This document shows positions 18,793-27,137 of a stretch of 35,831 nt of DNA, piece after piece. The DNA lies in contig JALZVW010000120.1 in the NCBI GenBank assembly GCA_023301745.1, positions 1-35,831 on the forward strand. The letters are read 5' to 3'. The notes beneath the pieces were generated by a model that was not told the DNA's origin, did not search any database, and saw only the letters and a list, made by a program, of their open reading frames with translations. The DNA is from Arenicella sp. (GTDB lineage Bacteria > Pseudomonadota > Gammaproteobacteria > Arenicellales > Arenicellaceae). The translations under genes were made by a program, and so were the position numbers. Position 1 is the stretch's first letter, and every line of letters begins with the position of its first letter.

Positions 18793-18979
18793 ACTTAAAT
18801 AAAAATAAGAGAGAGATATGAAAATAAATACTCATTTACATTTCATGAATCAACAATATCGCAAAGTTTCGCCATAACATTCATATTTACGTAGTGTTAA
18901 CTCAACTCCGTATTTTCGCGAAGGCTGCTGTGATAAAAACAACAAAAAAGTGTGCTTTATACCGAATAATGTCGGCCCT
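18766..18979. repeat. copy B of the two-copy intergenic element
   Basis: See copy A (14054..14271); ATG at 18818; same hairpin, SD-like GAGAGAGAT and conserved downstream frame. Confidence 0.8.
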
Positions 18980-19351
18980 ATCGTAGGCAACATTGCGTTA
19001 TCTTGAAAAGACTCACTCTATTTACCTGCGGCCCTAACGTTGCTTAAGCTATTAGTAAAAACGTATGACAACACTGTGATTAAATCGGTGGCCGAACTCA
19101 CAACTAGCCTGACGTTAATCATGTGGCTCTGCCAGCTTCTAGTTAAAGCCGATAGTTAGGCCACTACAACTAAAAAACACTGGACCAAATTTTTTAAAAG
19201 ACAAACATTTTAAAAGACAAAGACACGCACTTTAGGTTAGCCTTACCGTTCGTATGCTGTTGATAAAGCCAAAGCGGTAAAACGCAAGGAACGAAATCAA
19301 TCACCTAAAACAGCACTCAATTGAATAAAATTTTAGTAACCCGGAGTTTTT

Positions 19352-20422
19352 ATGCCTTCTCGACGAACCCGAATTTGGTCTGTCAGCGCCGCCGCGCTTG
19401 CCACGTTTCTAATCTCAGGTTGTGTCTCCAGCACGCCTGAAAAGGTTGAAGCTCCAGCCAATAGGTTTAATTTAGATAATTGGAAAATCACGGTACCGGT
19501 TGACGCTAACGGCGACCAAAAAGTCGACTCAATTAGTGCATCTCAATTAGCGAATTATTCACACCCAGACTTCTTTCACCTAGATTCGCTAGGTCGAATG
19601 GTATTTACCACGCCCAATAAAGCCGTGACAACCAAAAATTCGAGTAACACGCGTAGTGAACTGCGCTATATGAGCAGTGATAAAAATAGCAAAGTTCCAA
19701 GCCATAGTCCTGAGAACAATTTTTCACTCCAAGCGCACCCAACGGCCGGCACGTTCGCGTCAATAGGAAGTAAAATGGAGGCGACCTTGCATGTTGATGC
19801 CGTGGCACTTAATGCCGATAAACCTGAAAAATTTCCAGCATACTCGGCGGTGGTCGGGCAAATTCATGCGGTTAAATTCAGCGGCCCACATGAAACCGCC
19901 GGTTGGGGGAACGAGCCGCTAAAGATTTTTTACAAAAAGTGGCCTGGGCATGAGAAAGGCTCAGTGTTTTGGACCTATGAACGAAACCTAGCGAAAGCAA
20001 ATCCGCAGCGACGAGATATTGCTTATCCGGTTTGGGGCAACACTTGGGACCTTACACAAGACCCAGGCACAAAAGGCATCGCCTTGGGCGAAGAGTTCAG
20101 CTATACGGTGAATGTGTATCAGAATATTATGACCCTCACGTTTGAAACCTCAAACCACGATACGGTGCGTTATGATATTGACCTTTCAAATAATACCGAC
20201 GCATATGGGAATGTAGACGCACAAGACAACCCGCTTGGTTACACCGGCGATTCGTTGTACTTTAAAGCCGGCATTTACGATCAATGCAGCACCAAGAGTA
20301 CTGAAGGTTTTTGGTATGCTGCCTGCGCTGGCACCGGCGACTGGGCGACAGATCATGCAAATGGGGATTTCGCAAGAGCCACGTTTTCTCGATTAGTCGT
20401 GAGTGATGCAACGGCCTATTGA
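19352..20422 (+). CDS. alginate lyase, polysaccharide lyase family 7, lipoprotein
   Basis: Lipobox 'LISGC'; 'FNLDNWKITVPVD', 'NTRSELRYM', 'VVGQIHAV', 'SLYFKAGIYDQCS' match the PL7 motifs RSELR, QIH and YFKAGxYxQ. Confidence 0.93.
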   Translation: MPSRRTRIWSVSAAALATFLISGCVSSTPEKVEAPANRFNLDNWKITVPVDANGDQKVDSISASQLANYSHPDFFHLDSLGRMVFTTPNKAVTTKNSSNTRSELRYMSSDKNSKVPSHSPENNFSLQAHPTAGTFASIGSKMEATLHVDAVALNADKPEKFPAYSAVVGQIHAVKFSGPHETAGWGNEPLKIFYKKWPGHEKGSVFWTYERNLAKANPQRRDIAYPVWGNTWDLTQDPGTKGIALGEEFSYTVNVYQNIMTLTFETSNHDTVRYDIDLSNNTDAYGNVDAQDNPLGYTGDSLYFKAGIYDQCSTKSTEGFWYAACAGTGDWATDHANGDFARATFSRLVVSDATAY

Positions 20423-20434
20423 TCGTCTAACGCG

Positions 20435-21307
20435 ATGAATAGAATAAGTACAATAACAACGTTAGTGACGGCCCTTACGTTGTTATTAACGGCCTGTGCG
20501 CCCGTCACTAAGCCCGATAACCAAAGTCTAATACGCTCTGATTCTCAATCAACATGGCTTGCTATTGATACGTTTGAGTCCAGCAACCTCGATGCTTGGA
20601 CCCTGAGCGACACCAAGAATCAAACGGTACCAAAGATCGCTAAGCCTCAGGTTACCATCATAGAAACAGAGCCATCAGGCAATCACTATTTGCTAAAAAA
20701 ACCGGCGGCTGACGGTATTGTTGGCAACCGAAAAGCACTGAGCTACCGAAGGCTTCCTGCTGCGGTAGCCGTTGGTGAAACCGCCACGTTTTACACACGA
20801 GTCAATGTTGAATACTTCCCCAACAACCATGTCTTTGGCTTGAGCAACCTTCGGCCAGATGAGATTGACCTTCACGATTACAATGCTTTCGAACCCAGCA
20901 TCAGAATTACAGACAAACAAGAATCAAGCGGCCATCGCAACGATGGCACTCTCATGGTTAGAGTGGGCAAAGACTACGTAAAAATTGTTAATCAGCAAGC
21001 ACAAAGACCGGCTCTACCGCTACAAGAAAACCTGTGGTACGAGCTTTGGTATGTTGTCAATAACAGTGCACGTTCTGATGGCGGGCAGCGCTACGATCTT
21101 TATGTGCGAGGCGGCGAGTTCAAAACACAGCAATTAGTTTTCCAAGGCGCTGATTTTCGTATTCAACGTGAACAGCCATTGATTTACTTTTTAGCCAATT
21201 GCAATACCGGCCCAATAGACAAACCTTATGGAAATGGCGGCATTCGCTATGACGACTTATATATGATTGCTGGCACGCATTTAACAACGCCCAAAGCCCA
21301 CCTCTAA
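20435..21307 (+). CDS. lipoprotein, possible carbohydrate-binding/jelly-roll protein
   Basis: 290 aa; lipobox 'LLLTAC'; 13 bp after the PL7 gene; 'FESSNLDAWTLSD...GNHYLLKKPA' and 'IRYDDLYMIAG' are concanavalin/jelly-roll-like edges. Confidence 0.7.
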   Translation: MNRISTITTLVTALTLLLTACAPVTKPDNQSLIRSDSQSTWLAIDTFESSNLDAWTLSDTKNQTVPKIAKPQVTIIETEPSGNHYLLKKPAADGIVGNRKALSYRRLPAAVAVGETATFYTRVNVEYFPNNHVFGLSNLRPDEIDLHDYNAFEPSIRITDKQESSGHRNDGTLMVRVGKDYVKIVNQQAQRPALPLQENLWYELWYVVNNSARSDGGQRYDLYVRGGEFKTQQLVFQGADFRIQREQPLIYFLANCNTGPIDKPYGNGGIRYDDLYMIAGTHLTTPKAHL

Positions 21308-21341
21308 TAAAAGTATCGCCACTCTTTTCGATCCCTATCAA

Positions 21342-22361
21342 TCAAATGACTTTATCGGCTTGAAATCGAGAGCGATACACTCCCGGTGAGACTCCAGCGA
21401 GCCGCTTAAACGCAACCCTGAATGTTTCGCTTGACTGATAACCTGCTTTTTCGGCCACCTTTTCCATCGAATATTGGGTGTTTTCTAGTAACTCTTGGGC
21501 TTTAAACACTCGGTTTCGCTGTAGCCATTCCATCGGAGTATTTCCGACGGCATCGCGAAAACGACGCAGAAATGTGCGCTCACTCATGTGTGCGTGCTCA
21601 GCCATATTTTTAACTGAGACCTTCTCAGTTATTCGTGCCAACGCCCAGTCCATTGATTCACTAATGGCGTGCCGCTCGTTTTTTTCAATCGGGTTCGGTA
21701 TGAATTGAGCTTGACCGCCGTCGCGATGAGGGTGTGCCACCAGCCTTCGAGCGACATCATTTGCGATCTTTGCGCCGAAGTCTTTACGCACTAAGTGCAA
21801 GCAAGCATCAATTCCCGCAGCGCTGCCGGCCGAACAAATAATACTGCCCTGATCGACATAGAGAGTGTCTTCCTCGACCTCAATTTTTGGGTAAAGTGAT
21901 TTCAGCTTGGGAATATGCCGCCAATGGCTAGTGGCTTTTTTACCATCAAGCAAACCGGCCGATGCTAATAAAAAAACACCTGAACAAATTGACAAAAACC
22001 GTGCCCCACGTTGCGACGCTTTTTGCACCGCCTTAATGACTTCTTTAGCGTCATCATCCACCACGCTTCGCCAACTGGGTACCACGATCGTATCTACGTG
22101 CTCAAGGGCTTCTAAGCCACTATCAGCCGTGATACATACGCCGCCAGTTGCTCTGACTGCCATACCCTGAGTATTGACGACCTTAAAGTCATACCAAGGG
22201 AAATCGAACTCGGGCCTCGCGAGCCCGAAGACTTCAACGGCAATACCGAATTCAAAAGTCCCTAAGCCATCACTGATTAACACCGCAACTGAATGAGCGG
22301 CACCGTGAGTTGTTTTCTGTCGTGTCTGCATAGTTGGCGGAATATTACCACAATCTGTCAT
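21342..22361 (-). CDS. GlxA family transcriptional regulator (DJ-1/PfpI + AraC HTH)
   Basis: 'VAVLISDGLGTFEFGIAVEVFG', 'RFLSICSGVFLLASAGLLDGKKATSHWRH', C-terminal 'MSERTFLRRFRDAVGNTPMEWLQRNRVFKAQELLE...GYQSSETFRVAFKRLAGVSPGVYRSRF'. Confidence 0.95.
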   Translation of the reverse strand: MTDCGNIPPTMQTRQKTTHGAAHSVAVLISDGLGTFEFGIAVEVFGLARPEFDFPWYDFKVVNTQGMAVRATGGVCITADSGLEALEHVDTIVVPSWRSVVDDDAKEVIKAVQKASQRGARFLSICSGVFLLASAGLLDGKKATSHWRHIPKLKSLYPKIEVEEDTLYVDQGSIICSAGSAAGIDACLHLVRKDFGAKIANDVARRLVAHPHRDGGQAQFIPNPIEKNERHAISESMDWALARITEKVSVKNMAEHAHMSERTFLRRFRDAVGNTPMEWLQRNRVFKAQELLENTQYSMEKVAEKAGYQSSETFRVAFKRLAGVSPGVYRSRFQADKVI

Positions 22362-22431
22362 TTACGCCACTATCGCGATTCAATGCCGTTATTTAATATA
22401 CAGACTCCATCAACCAATCAATGAAAACATA

Positions 22432-22830
22432 ATGACGACTCCAATTACACAGACCGCCGCCGCTAATTCTGAAGACGCACTTGCCCATTTTTCAAATTTA
22501 CTCAAATTTGAAACTGATTGCTGGGATACCAATGAAAGCTTAAAGGCGGTCGAGCAAGACTTTCTATTAGTCGATGTGCGTTCACCAGAGTTGTTTGCCG
22601 CAAGCCATATAAAGGGTGCGATAAACATACCGCACGGCAAGATGATTGCCTCGTATATGAATCGACACCCAAGCGATAAGGTGTTTGTCGTCTATTGCGC
22701 TGGGCCACATTGCAACGCGGCCGATAAAGCGGCGGTTCGTTTAGCCGGCCTGGGTTTACCAGTCAAAATAATGATTGGCGGCATCACTGGCTGGATCGAT
22801 GAAGGCTTTAGCCTTGTGTCTGCGAGCTAA
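22432..22830 (+). CDS. rhodanese-like domain protein
   Basis: 'FLLVDVRSPELFAASHIKGAINIPHGKM', 'FVVYCAGPHCNAADKAAVRLAGLGLPVKIMIGGITGWIDEGF'. Confidence 0.93.
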   Translation: MTTPITQTAAANSEDALAHFSNLLKFETDCWDTNESLKAVEQDFLLVDVRSPELFAASHIKGAINIPHGKMIASYMNRHPSDKVFVVYCAGPHCNAADKAAVRLAGLGLPVKIMIGGITGWIDEGFSLVSAS

Positions 22831-22832
22831 GT

Positions 22833-23285
22833 TTGGGAGTTACTATTCGCCAGGCAGGCGAGGCCGACATAAACGCCGTGATTTTGTTGATGGAAGAACA
22901 TGCTCTCTACGAAAAAACACGCTTTGACCCAACATCTTTAGCGCCGAGACTAGTGGCCGCGATGCAAGGCCGCGCCCCTCGGTTAACGATTTTCATTGCC
23001 CAAGTGAAGCATAAAGCAATCGGCTATTGCTCTGTCACTCAAGAGTTTTCAAGTTGGCAAGGGCAAGAGTACCTGCATATGGATTGCCTGTTTATCAAGA
23101 GCCAGATGAGAGGCTTGAGAATAGGCGAGAGCTTATTTGAGACGACGGTAGTACATGCAAAAAAAATAGGCCTAGGCGAGCTGCAATGGCAAACTCCAGA
23201 ATGGAATGACAGCGCGGTTCGATTTTACCGTCGCATTGGTGCGACCGATAAGCGCAAGCGACGATTTCAATACCAGGTCGTTTAG
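22833..23285 (+). CDS. GNAT family N-acetyltransferase
   Basis: TTG start 2 nt after the rhodanese stop; 'IRQAGEADINAVILLMEE', 'LHMDCLFIKSQMRGLRIGESLFETTVVHAKKIGLGELQWQTPEWNDSAVRFYRRIGA'. Confidence 0.9.
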   Translation: MGVTIRQAGEADINAVILLMEEHALYEKTRFDPTSLAPRLVAAMQGRAPRLTIFIAQVKHKAIGYCSVTQEFSSWQGQEYLHMDCLFIKSQMRGLRIGESLFETTVVHAKKIGLGELQWQTPEWNDSAVRFYRRIGATDKRKRRFQYQVV

Positions 23286-23452
23286 CCGCGGGTGACGATC
23301 TGCATCAAACGACGATAGTTACCTATGGAGCAAAGAAGTCAGTTAAGCTGAGTGAAATTAGTGGAGATTTCGAGCTTAAAATAACGTTTACGTTTACAGT
23401 GCTGAGTCTTAACTGGTTAAAGTGAGCGAATCTATATAAAATAAGGCGCAAC

Positions 23453-24124
23453 ATGCCTGATAATCATTATCAAAATAAAGAGCAGTTCGTCGCAATCCTC
23501 AAAGAAGGGGCCACAATCGCGTGCCACGAATGTGACTTGCAGATTACACTTCCGAACCTTGGGAATGTAAAGACAGTCTTGTGCCCGAGGTGAGACTATG
23601 TCATAACTCGGTTTCATAAGTTTGCCTTAGCGCGAGGCTTTTCATATGCGCTGGCCGCGATTACATTTTGCTTGATCGCTAATCTCTACCCTTTTTTAAC
23701 AGTCAGTACAGCCTTAAACGCAAACACAATTTCTCTGATTGGGTCGGTATCGGTATTAATTGAAATAGATGAACATCTTTTTGCATTTATCTTTTTAAGT
23801 ATGATTTTAATATTTCCATTACTTATTTTAATACTGCTTTTATATATGTTGAGCGCCATCTATTTTTCAAAACCCTTCCCATTATTGATACAAGCCTACA
23901 AAGCTATCTTTCTGATAAAGGAATGGGCAATGGCCGAAGTGTTCTTGATTTCTGCCTTTATCAGCATGGTGAAAGTGCTAAGCCTGGCTGATCTAGAATT
24001 AGAAATTGGGTTTTGGTCTTATATTTTATTTGCCATCACCTTATCCGTCGCAATCAACTCTATTGATAAATTACAAAGCTGGCGTACCGTCTACAAGCTT
24101 GTCACCAATAAGGCGGCCGTCTAA
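23453..24124 (+). pseudogene. pqiA: PqiA family protein (first subunit/half) interrupted by in-frame TGA at 23591..23593
   Basis: Continuous frame: MPDNHYQNKEQFVAILKEGATIACHECDLQITLPNLGNVKTVLCPR-TGA-DYVITRFHKFALARGFSYALAAITFCLIANLYPFLTVS...NKAAV-TAA; the track shows only the 3' part (23672..24124). Confidence 0.82.
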
Positions 24125-24762
24125 TGCCTGAGTATCAACATTTTTCGCCCGTCTTAATTGCAAAAAACCAATCGATTACGAGTTGCCCTGTTTGTAATGG
24201 TTTGTCTCCCAATTCTGAAAGTCATTGTGCGGCATGCGATAGCGCGCTCCATTCGAGAATGCCAGCAAGCTTACAGCGCACAATCGCATTATTGATTACG
24301 GCTTGCTTCTTATACGTTCCGGCCAATGTCTTTAATATATTGCGGACAGAAGGAGTTGAAGGGTCGATGGAAAAAACCATCGTCGGCAGTATCATCATGT
24401 TTATGGACCAAGGTAGTTACGTCTTAGCGCTGATTGTTTTTACCGCCAGTATTATTGTGCCTACTGGCAAAATAGCCGCGTTGTCTTGGTTATGCATATG
24501 TGCCATTACGCCTCGGTGGAGCCAACCATTAAGTAATACGCGTTTATATCGACTAACTGAGTTGTTTGGCCGTTGGTCTATGATTGACGTGTTCGTCGTT
24601 GCTCTTTTATCGAGCTTAGTACAACTTGATGGACTCATGAGTATTACTCCTGGCGCAGCCGTAATGGCATTCGCTGGGGTGGTTATAGCAACAATGTTAG
24701 CAACAATGTCATTCGACACTCGCTTAATCTGGGATCTATGGGAGAAAAATAATGAGCGATGA
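24124..24762 (+). CDS. pqiA: paraquat-inducible protein A family (second subunit)
   Basis: 'SCPVCNGLSPNSESHCAACDSALHSRMPASLQRTIALLITACFLYVPANVFNIL...LYRLTELFGRWSMIDVFVVALLSSLVQL'; start overlaps the previous stop (TAATG). Confidence 0.92.
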   Translation: MPEYQHFSPVLIAKNQSITSCPVCNGLSPNSESHCAACDSALHSRMPASLQRTIALLITACFLYVPANVFNILRTEGVEGSMEKTIVGSIIMFMDQGSYVLALIVFTASIIVPTGKIAALSWLCICAITPRWSQPLSNTRLYRLTELFGRWSMIDVFVVALLSSLVQLDGLMSITPGAAVMAFAGVVIATMLATMSFDTRLIWDLWEKNNER

Positions 24763-26419
24763 GAACAACTTTGAATCGGCGGGTACGCTTAACACCGCAA
24801 AAGTAGAAGAACATAAGGCGCCCAAAATCTCAACGGTTTGGTTGGTGCCACTATTCGCTGTCTTAATCGGCGCAGCAATGCTTATTAATCACTACTTTAA
24901 CCAAGGCCCCAAAGTTCAAATATTTTTCAAGAATGCAGATAACTTGGTGGCCGGTAAAACCAGAATTAAATACCTAAGTATCGACATCGGCAAAGTAACG
25001 TCGCTTGCCTTAACCGACGATGACACCAGTGTTGTTGCCACCGCTCAACTTGATCAAAGCGTCTCGCATCTACTGGTTGAAGATTCTCAGTTCTGGGTTG
25101 TCAAACCGCGCATTGGTGCCAGTGGCATTTCAGGCCTAGACACCCTCCTCTCGGGTGCTTACCTTGGGCTAATTCCAGGCTATAGTGATACTAAAGTAAG
25201 CTCATTTGTTGGTGCCGATGGAATTCCTCCGGCCGGCAGTGAAGTCGCTGGATGCCGAATAACATTGCGGTCAAATAGCAACCAATTATTGTCAGAGGGC
25301 ACGTCAGTCTATTATCGCGGCTTCCGCGCGGGTAGCATAGAAAAGGTTGAACTTAACCTTGACGACGATGCGACCTATTATCAGGTCTTTATTGAATCTC
25401 CGTACAACGAATTAGTGTCAACTAATACACGTTTCTGGGACGTCAGTGGCGTGACGTTCGAGTCTTCGACAAAAGGCTTTATGCTGCACGCGAACTCAAT
25501 CGAGTCTATTCTCTCTGGCAGCATTACATTTGGCTTGCCCGATGGTGTAGAAGAAGGTGATATCCCCGCTGATGGCGAGCTGTACACTCTCTTCCGTAAC
25601 AGCGATGACGCCTACGCAAGAACCTATTCTGAGGGTTTGAATGTTGCGGCGAGCTTTGATTCATCGCTACGAGGCTTAGCACTGGATGCGCCGGTAGAGT
25701 TTCGCGGATTGGAGATGGGCCGTGTGATCGAGCTTGATAAAGAGCGTTCTGTGACCGCCGACGACGGTTTATCTCGCGCCATAATTAGATTAGAACCGGG
25801 TCGAATTGGGCTTGAAGATTCAGAAACCGGTGTCGCAGAATTAAAAAAGAAAATCGAAGCTTGGGTTGGCAACGGCCTTAACGCGACATTGACAACCGGC
25901 AACCTACTAACTGGGAAGAAATTCGTGGAGCTCAATTTTCCAGCTCAGTTACAAGGCAGAACCCTAAGTACTAAAACTAAGGCCGCCTATACTGACGGGT
26001 TACTGTCGATCCCCACCTACTCCAGCGGGCTTGATTCAATAAAAGATAAGGTGTTGGGCATGTTCAACCGCGCTGAAACACTGCCACTGAGTGACCTGGT
26101 AACCGATACAAGCAAATTGGTTAAAAACTTAGACAGCGCATCAATCAAATTAGAGCAATTGCTCGCGGCTCCTGCGACCGCAGAGCTACCGGCAAACATC
26201 AATAAATCTCTATCTCAATTTGAAGAAACTCTGGCCGGTTTTTCTCCGGACCAGCCTCTGTACCAAGACCTTGAGCAAACAGTTTTTATTCTTAATCAGT
26301 CGCTGTCTAATTTAGATCTATTATTGAAAAAATTAAAAGACAAACCAAATGCGCTTATTTTTAATAGCAAAAACAAACCAGGCATCGCACCAAAAGCGAC
26401 CAAAACGGATGGTGGCTAA
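24752..26419 (+). CDS. pqiB: PqiB/MlaD-family MCE protein
   Basis: 555 aa; N-terminal TM and three MCE repeats ('VQIFFKNADNLVAGKTRIKYLSIDIGKV', 'ITLRSNSNQLLSEGTSVYYRGFRAGSIEKV', 'FDSSLRGLALDAPVEFRGLEMGRV'). Confidence 0.95.
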   Translation: MSDENNFESAGTLNTAKVEEHKAPKISTVWLVPLFAVLIGAAMLINHYFNQGPKVQIFFKNADNLVAGKTRIKYLSIDIGKVTSLALTDDDTSVVATAQLDQSVSHLLVEDSQFWVVKPRIGASGISGLDTLLSGAYLGLIPGYSDTKVSSFVGADGIPPAGSEVAGCRITLRSNSNQLLSEGTSVYYRGFRAGSIEKVELNLDDDATYYQVFIESPYNELVSTNTRFWDVSGVTFESSTKGFMLHANSIESILSGSITFGLPDGVEEGDIPADGELYTLFRNSDDAYARTYSEGLNVAASFDSSLRGLALDAPVEFRGLEMGRVIELDKERSVTADDGLSRAIIRLEPGRIGLEDSETGVAELKKKIEAWVGNGLNATLTTGNLLTGKKFVELNFPAQLQGRTLSTKTKAAYTDGLLSIPTYSSGLDSIKDKVLGMFNRAETLPLSDLVTDTSKLVKNLDSASIKLEQLLAAPATAELPANINKSLSQFEETLAGFSPDQPLYQDLEQTVFILNQSLSNLDLLLKKLKDKPNALIFNSKNKPGIAPKATKTDGG

Positions 26420-26420
26420 T

Positions 26421-27011
26421 ATGTCTAATCGACCGATAAAGTGCCTCACGTTCCTTATCATATCTCTGACGATGGCTTGTGCGAGCACACCTCAAACCAG
26501 CAATTATTATTTAATCGAGAGCCCCGCAGCAGACTCAGTCATTAACTCTGAACACAAAATAGTTCTACACCCTATCGAGTTAAGTGACTATTTAAAATCG
26601 AGCAACTTGCACGTTAAAGACAGTTCTGGGCAAGTTATCTATAGCGCTACTGACTTATGGGCGGAGCAGCCGAGCAAGGTGTTATGGCGTGCGATAGAAC
26701 TCAGCCTTGAAAACCAAACAGGCCATCATGTGCTAGCAAGCCATGAAACCCCAGATAGCTGCGCGCAAATCAAAATACGCATCAACCAACTGTCACCCAC
26801 CTCGGCCGGTAAAGTAGTCAGCGCTGGTCGTTGGTTTATTAGCACTGAAGGCAGCACATTGGAAACACGCGAATTTTCATTCACTGGCCATATCGACACC
26901 GATGGTTACGCGGCTTCAAACCAGGTGATTGCTGGCCAACTCCACCAATTAGCCTCTGAACTCGAAGAACAAATAGAATACCTAGGCTTGTGTCAAAACA
27001 GTGCACGATAA
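26421..27011 (+). CDS. pqiC: PqiC/YmbA-family lipoprotein
   Basis: ORF opens at 26349 but ATG 26421 directly follows the pqiB stop; lipobox 'SLTMACAS'; 'NYYLIESP...IVLHPIELSDYLKSSNLHV'. Confidence 0.88.
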   Translation: MSNRPIKCLTFLIISLTMACASTPQTSNYYLIESPAADSVINSEHKIVLHPIELSDYLKSSNLHVKDSSGQVIYSATDLWAEQPSKVLWRAIELSLENQTGHHVLASHETPDSCAQIKIRINQLSPTSAGKVVSAGRWFISTEGSTLETREFSFTGHIDTDGYAASNQVIAGQLHQLASELEEQIEYLGLCQNSAR

Positions 27012-27137
27012 GTTGATTACTAAAAAGTGTTAGCTTAAATCGCCTTACAAAATCGGTATATTAAAGTAGATGAATTTTTACCGGCTATTTTTTTAGCCTA
27101 AGTCGATAAGACAAATTAATGAGGATAATGAATCTCT

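Noticed and set aside
14054-18979. Composite transposon or genomic island bounded by the two element copies
   Set aside because: The copies are diverged, have no transposase/integrase or target-site duplications, and the genes between them look like ordinary chromosomal genes.
23591-23593. Calling the pqiA TGA a confirmed selenocysteine codon
   Set aside because: The Cys position is suggestive, but no convincing SECIS was found by eye and no sel genes are visible; a nonsense mutation is simpler. Kept as a testable finding only.
23432-23617. 61-aa minus-strand ORF
   Set aside because: Antisense shadow of the disrupted pqiA 5' region, whose plus-strand frame matches the family.
25381-25935. 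Minus-strand ORFs inside pqiB (25381-25587, 25624-25935; also 26017-26202)
   Set aside because: Antisense shadows of pqiB.
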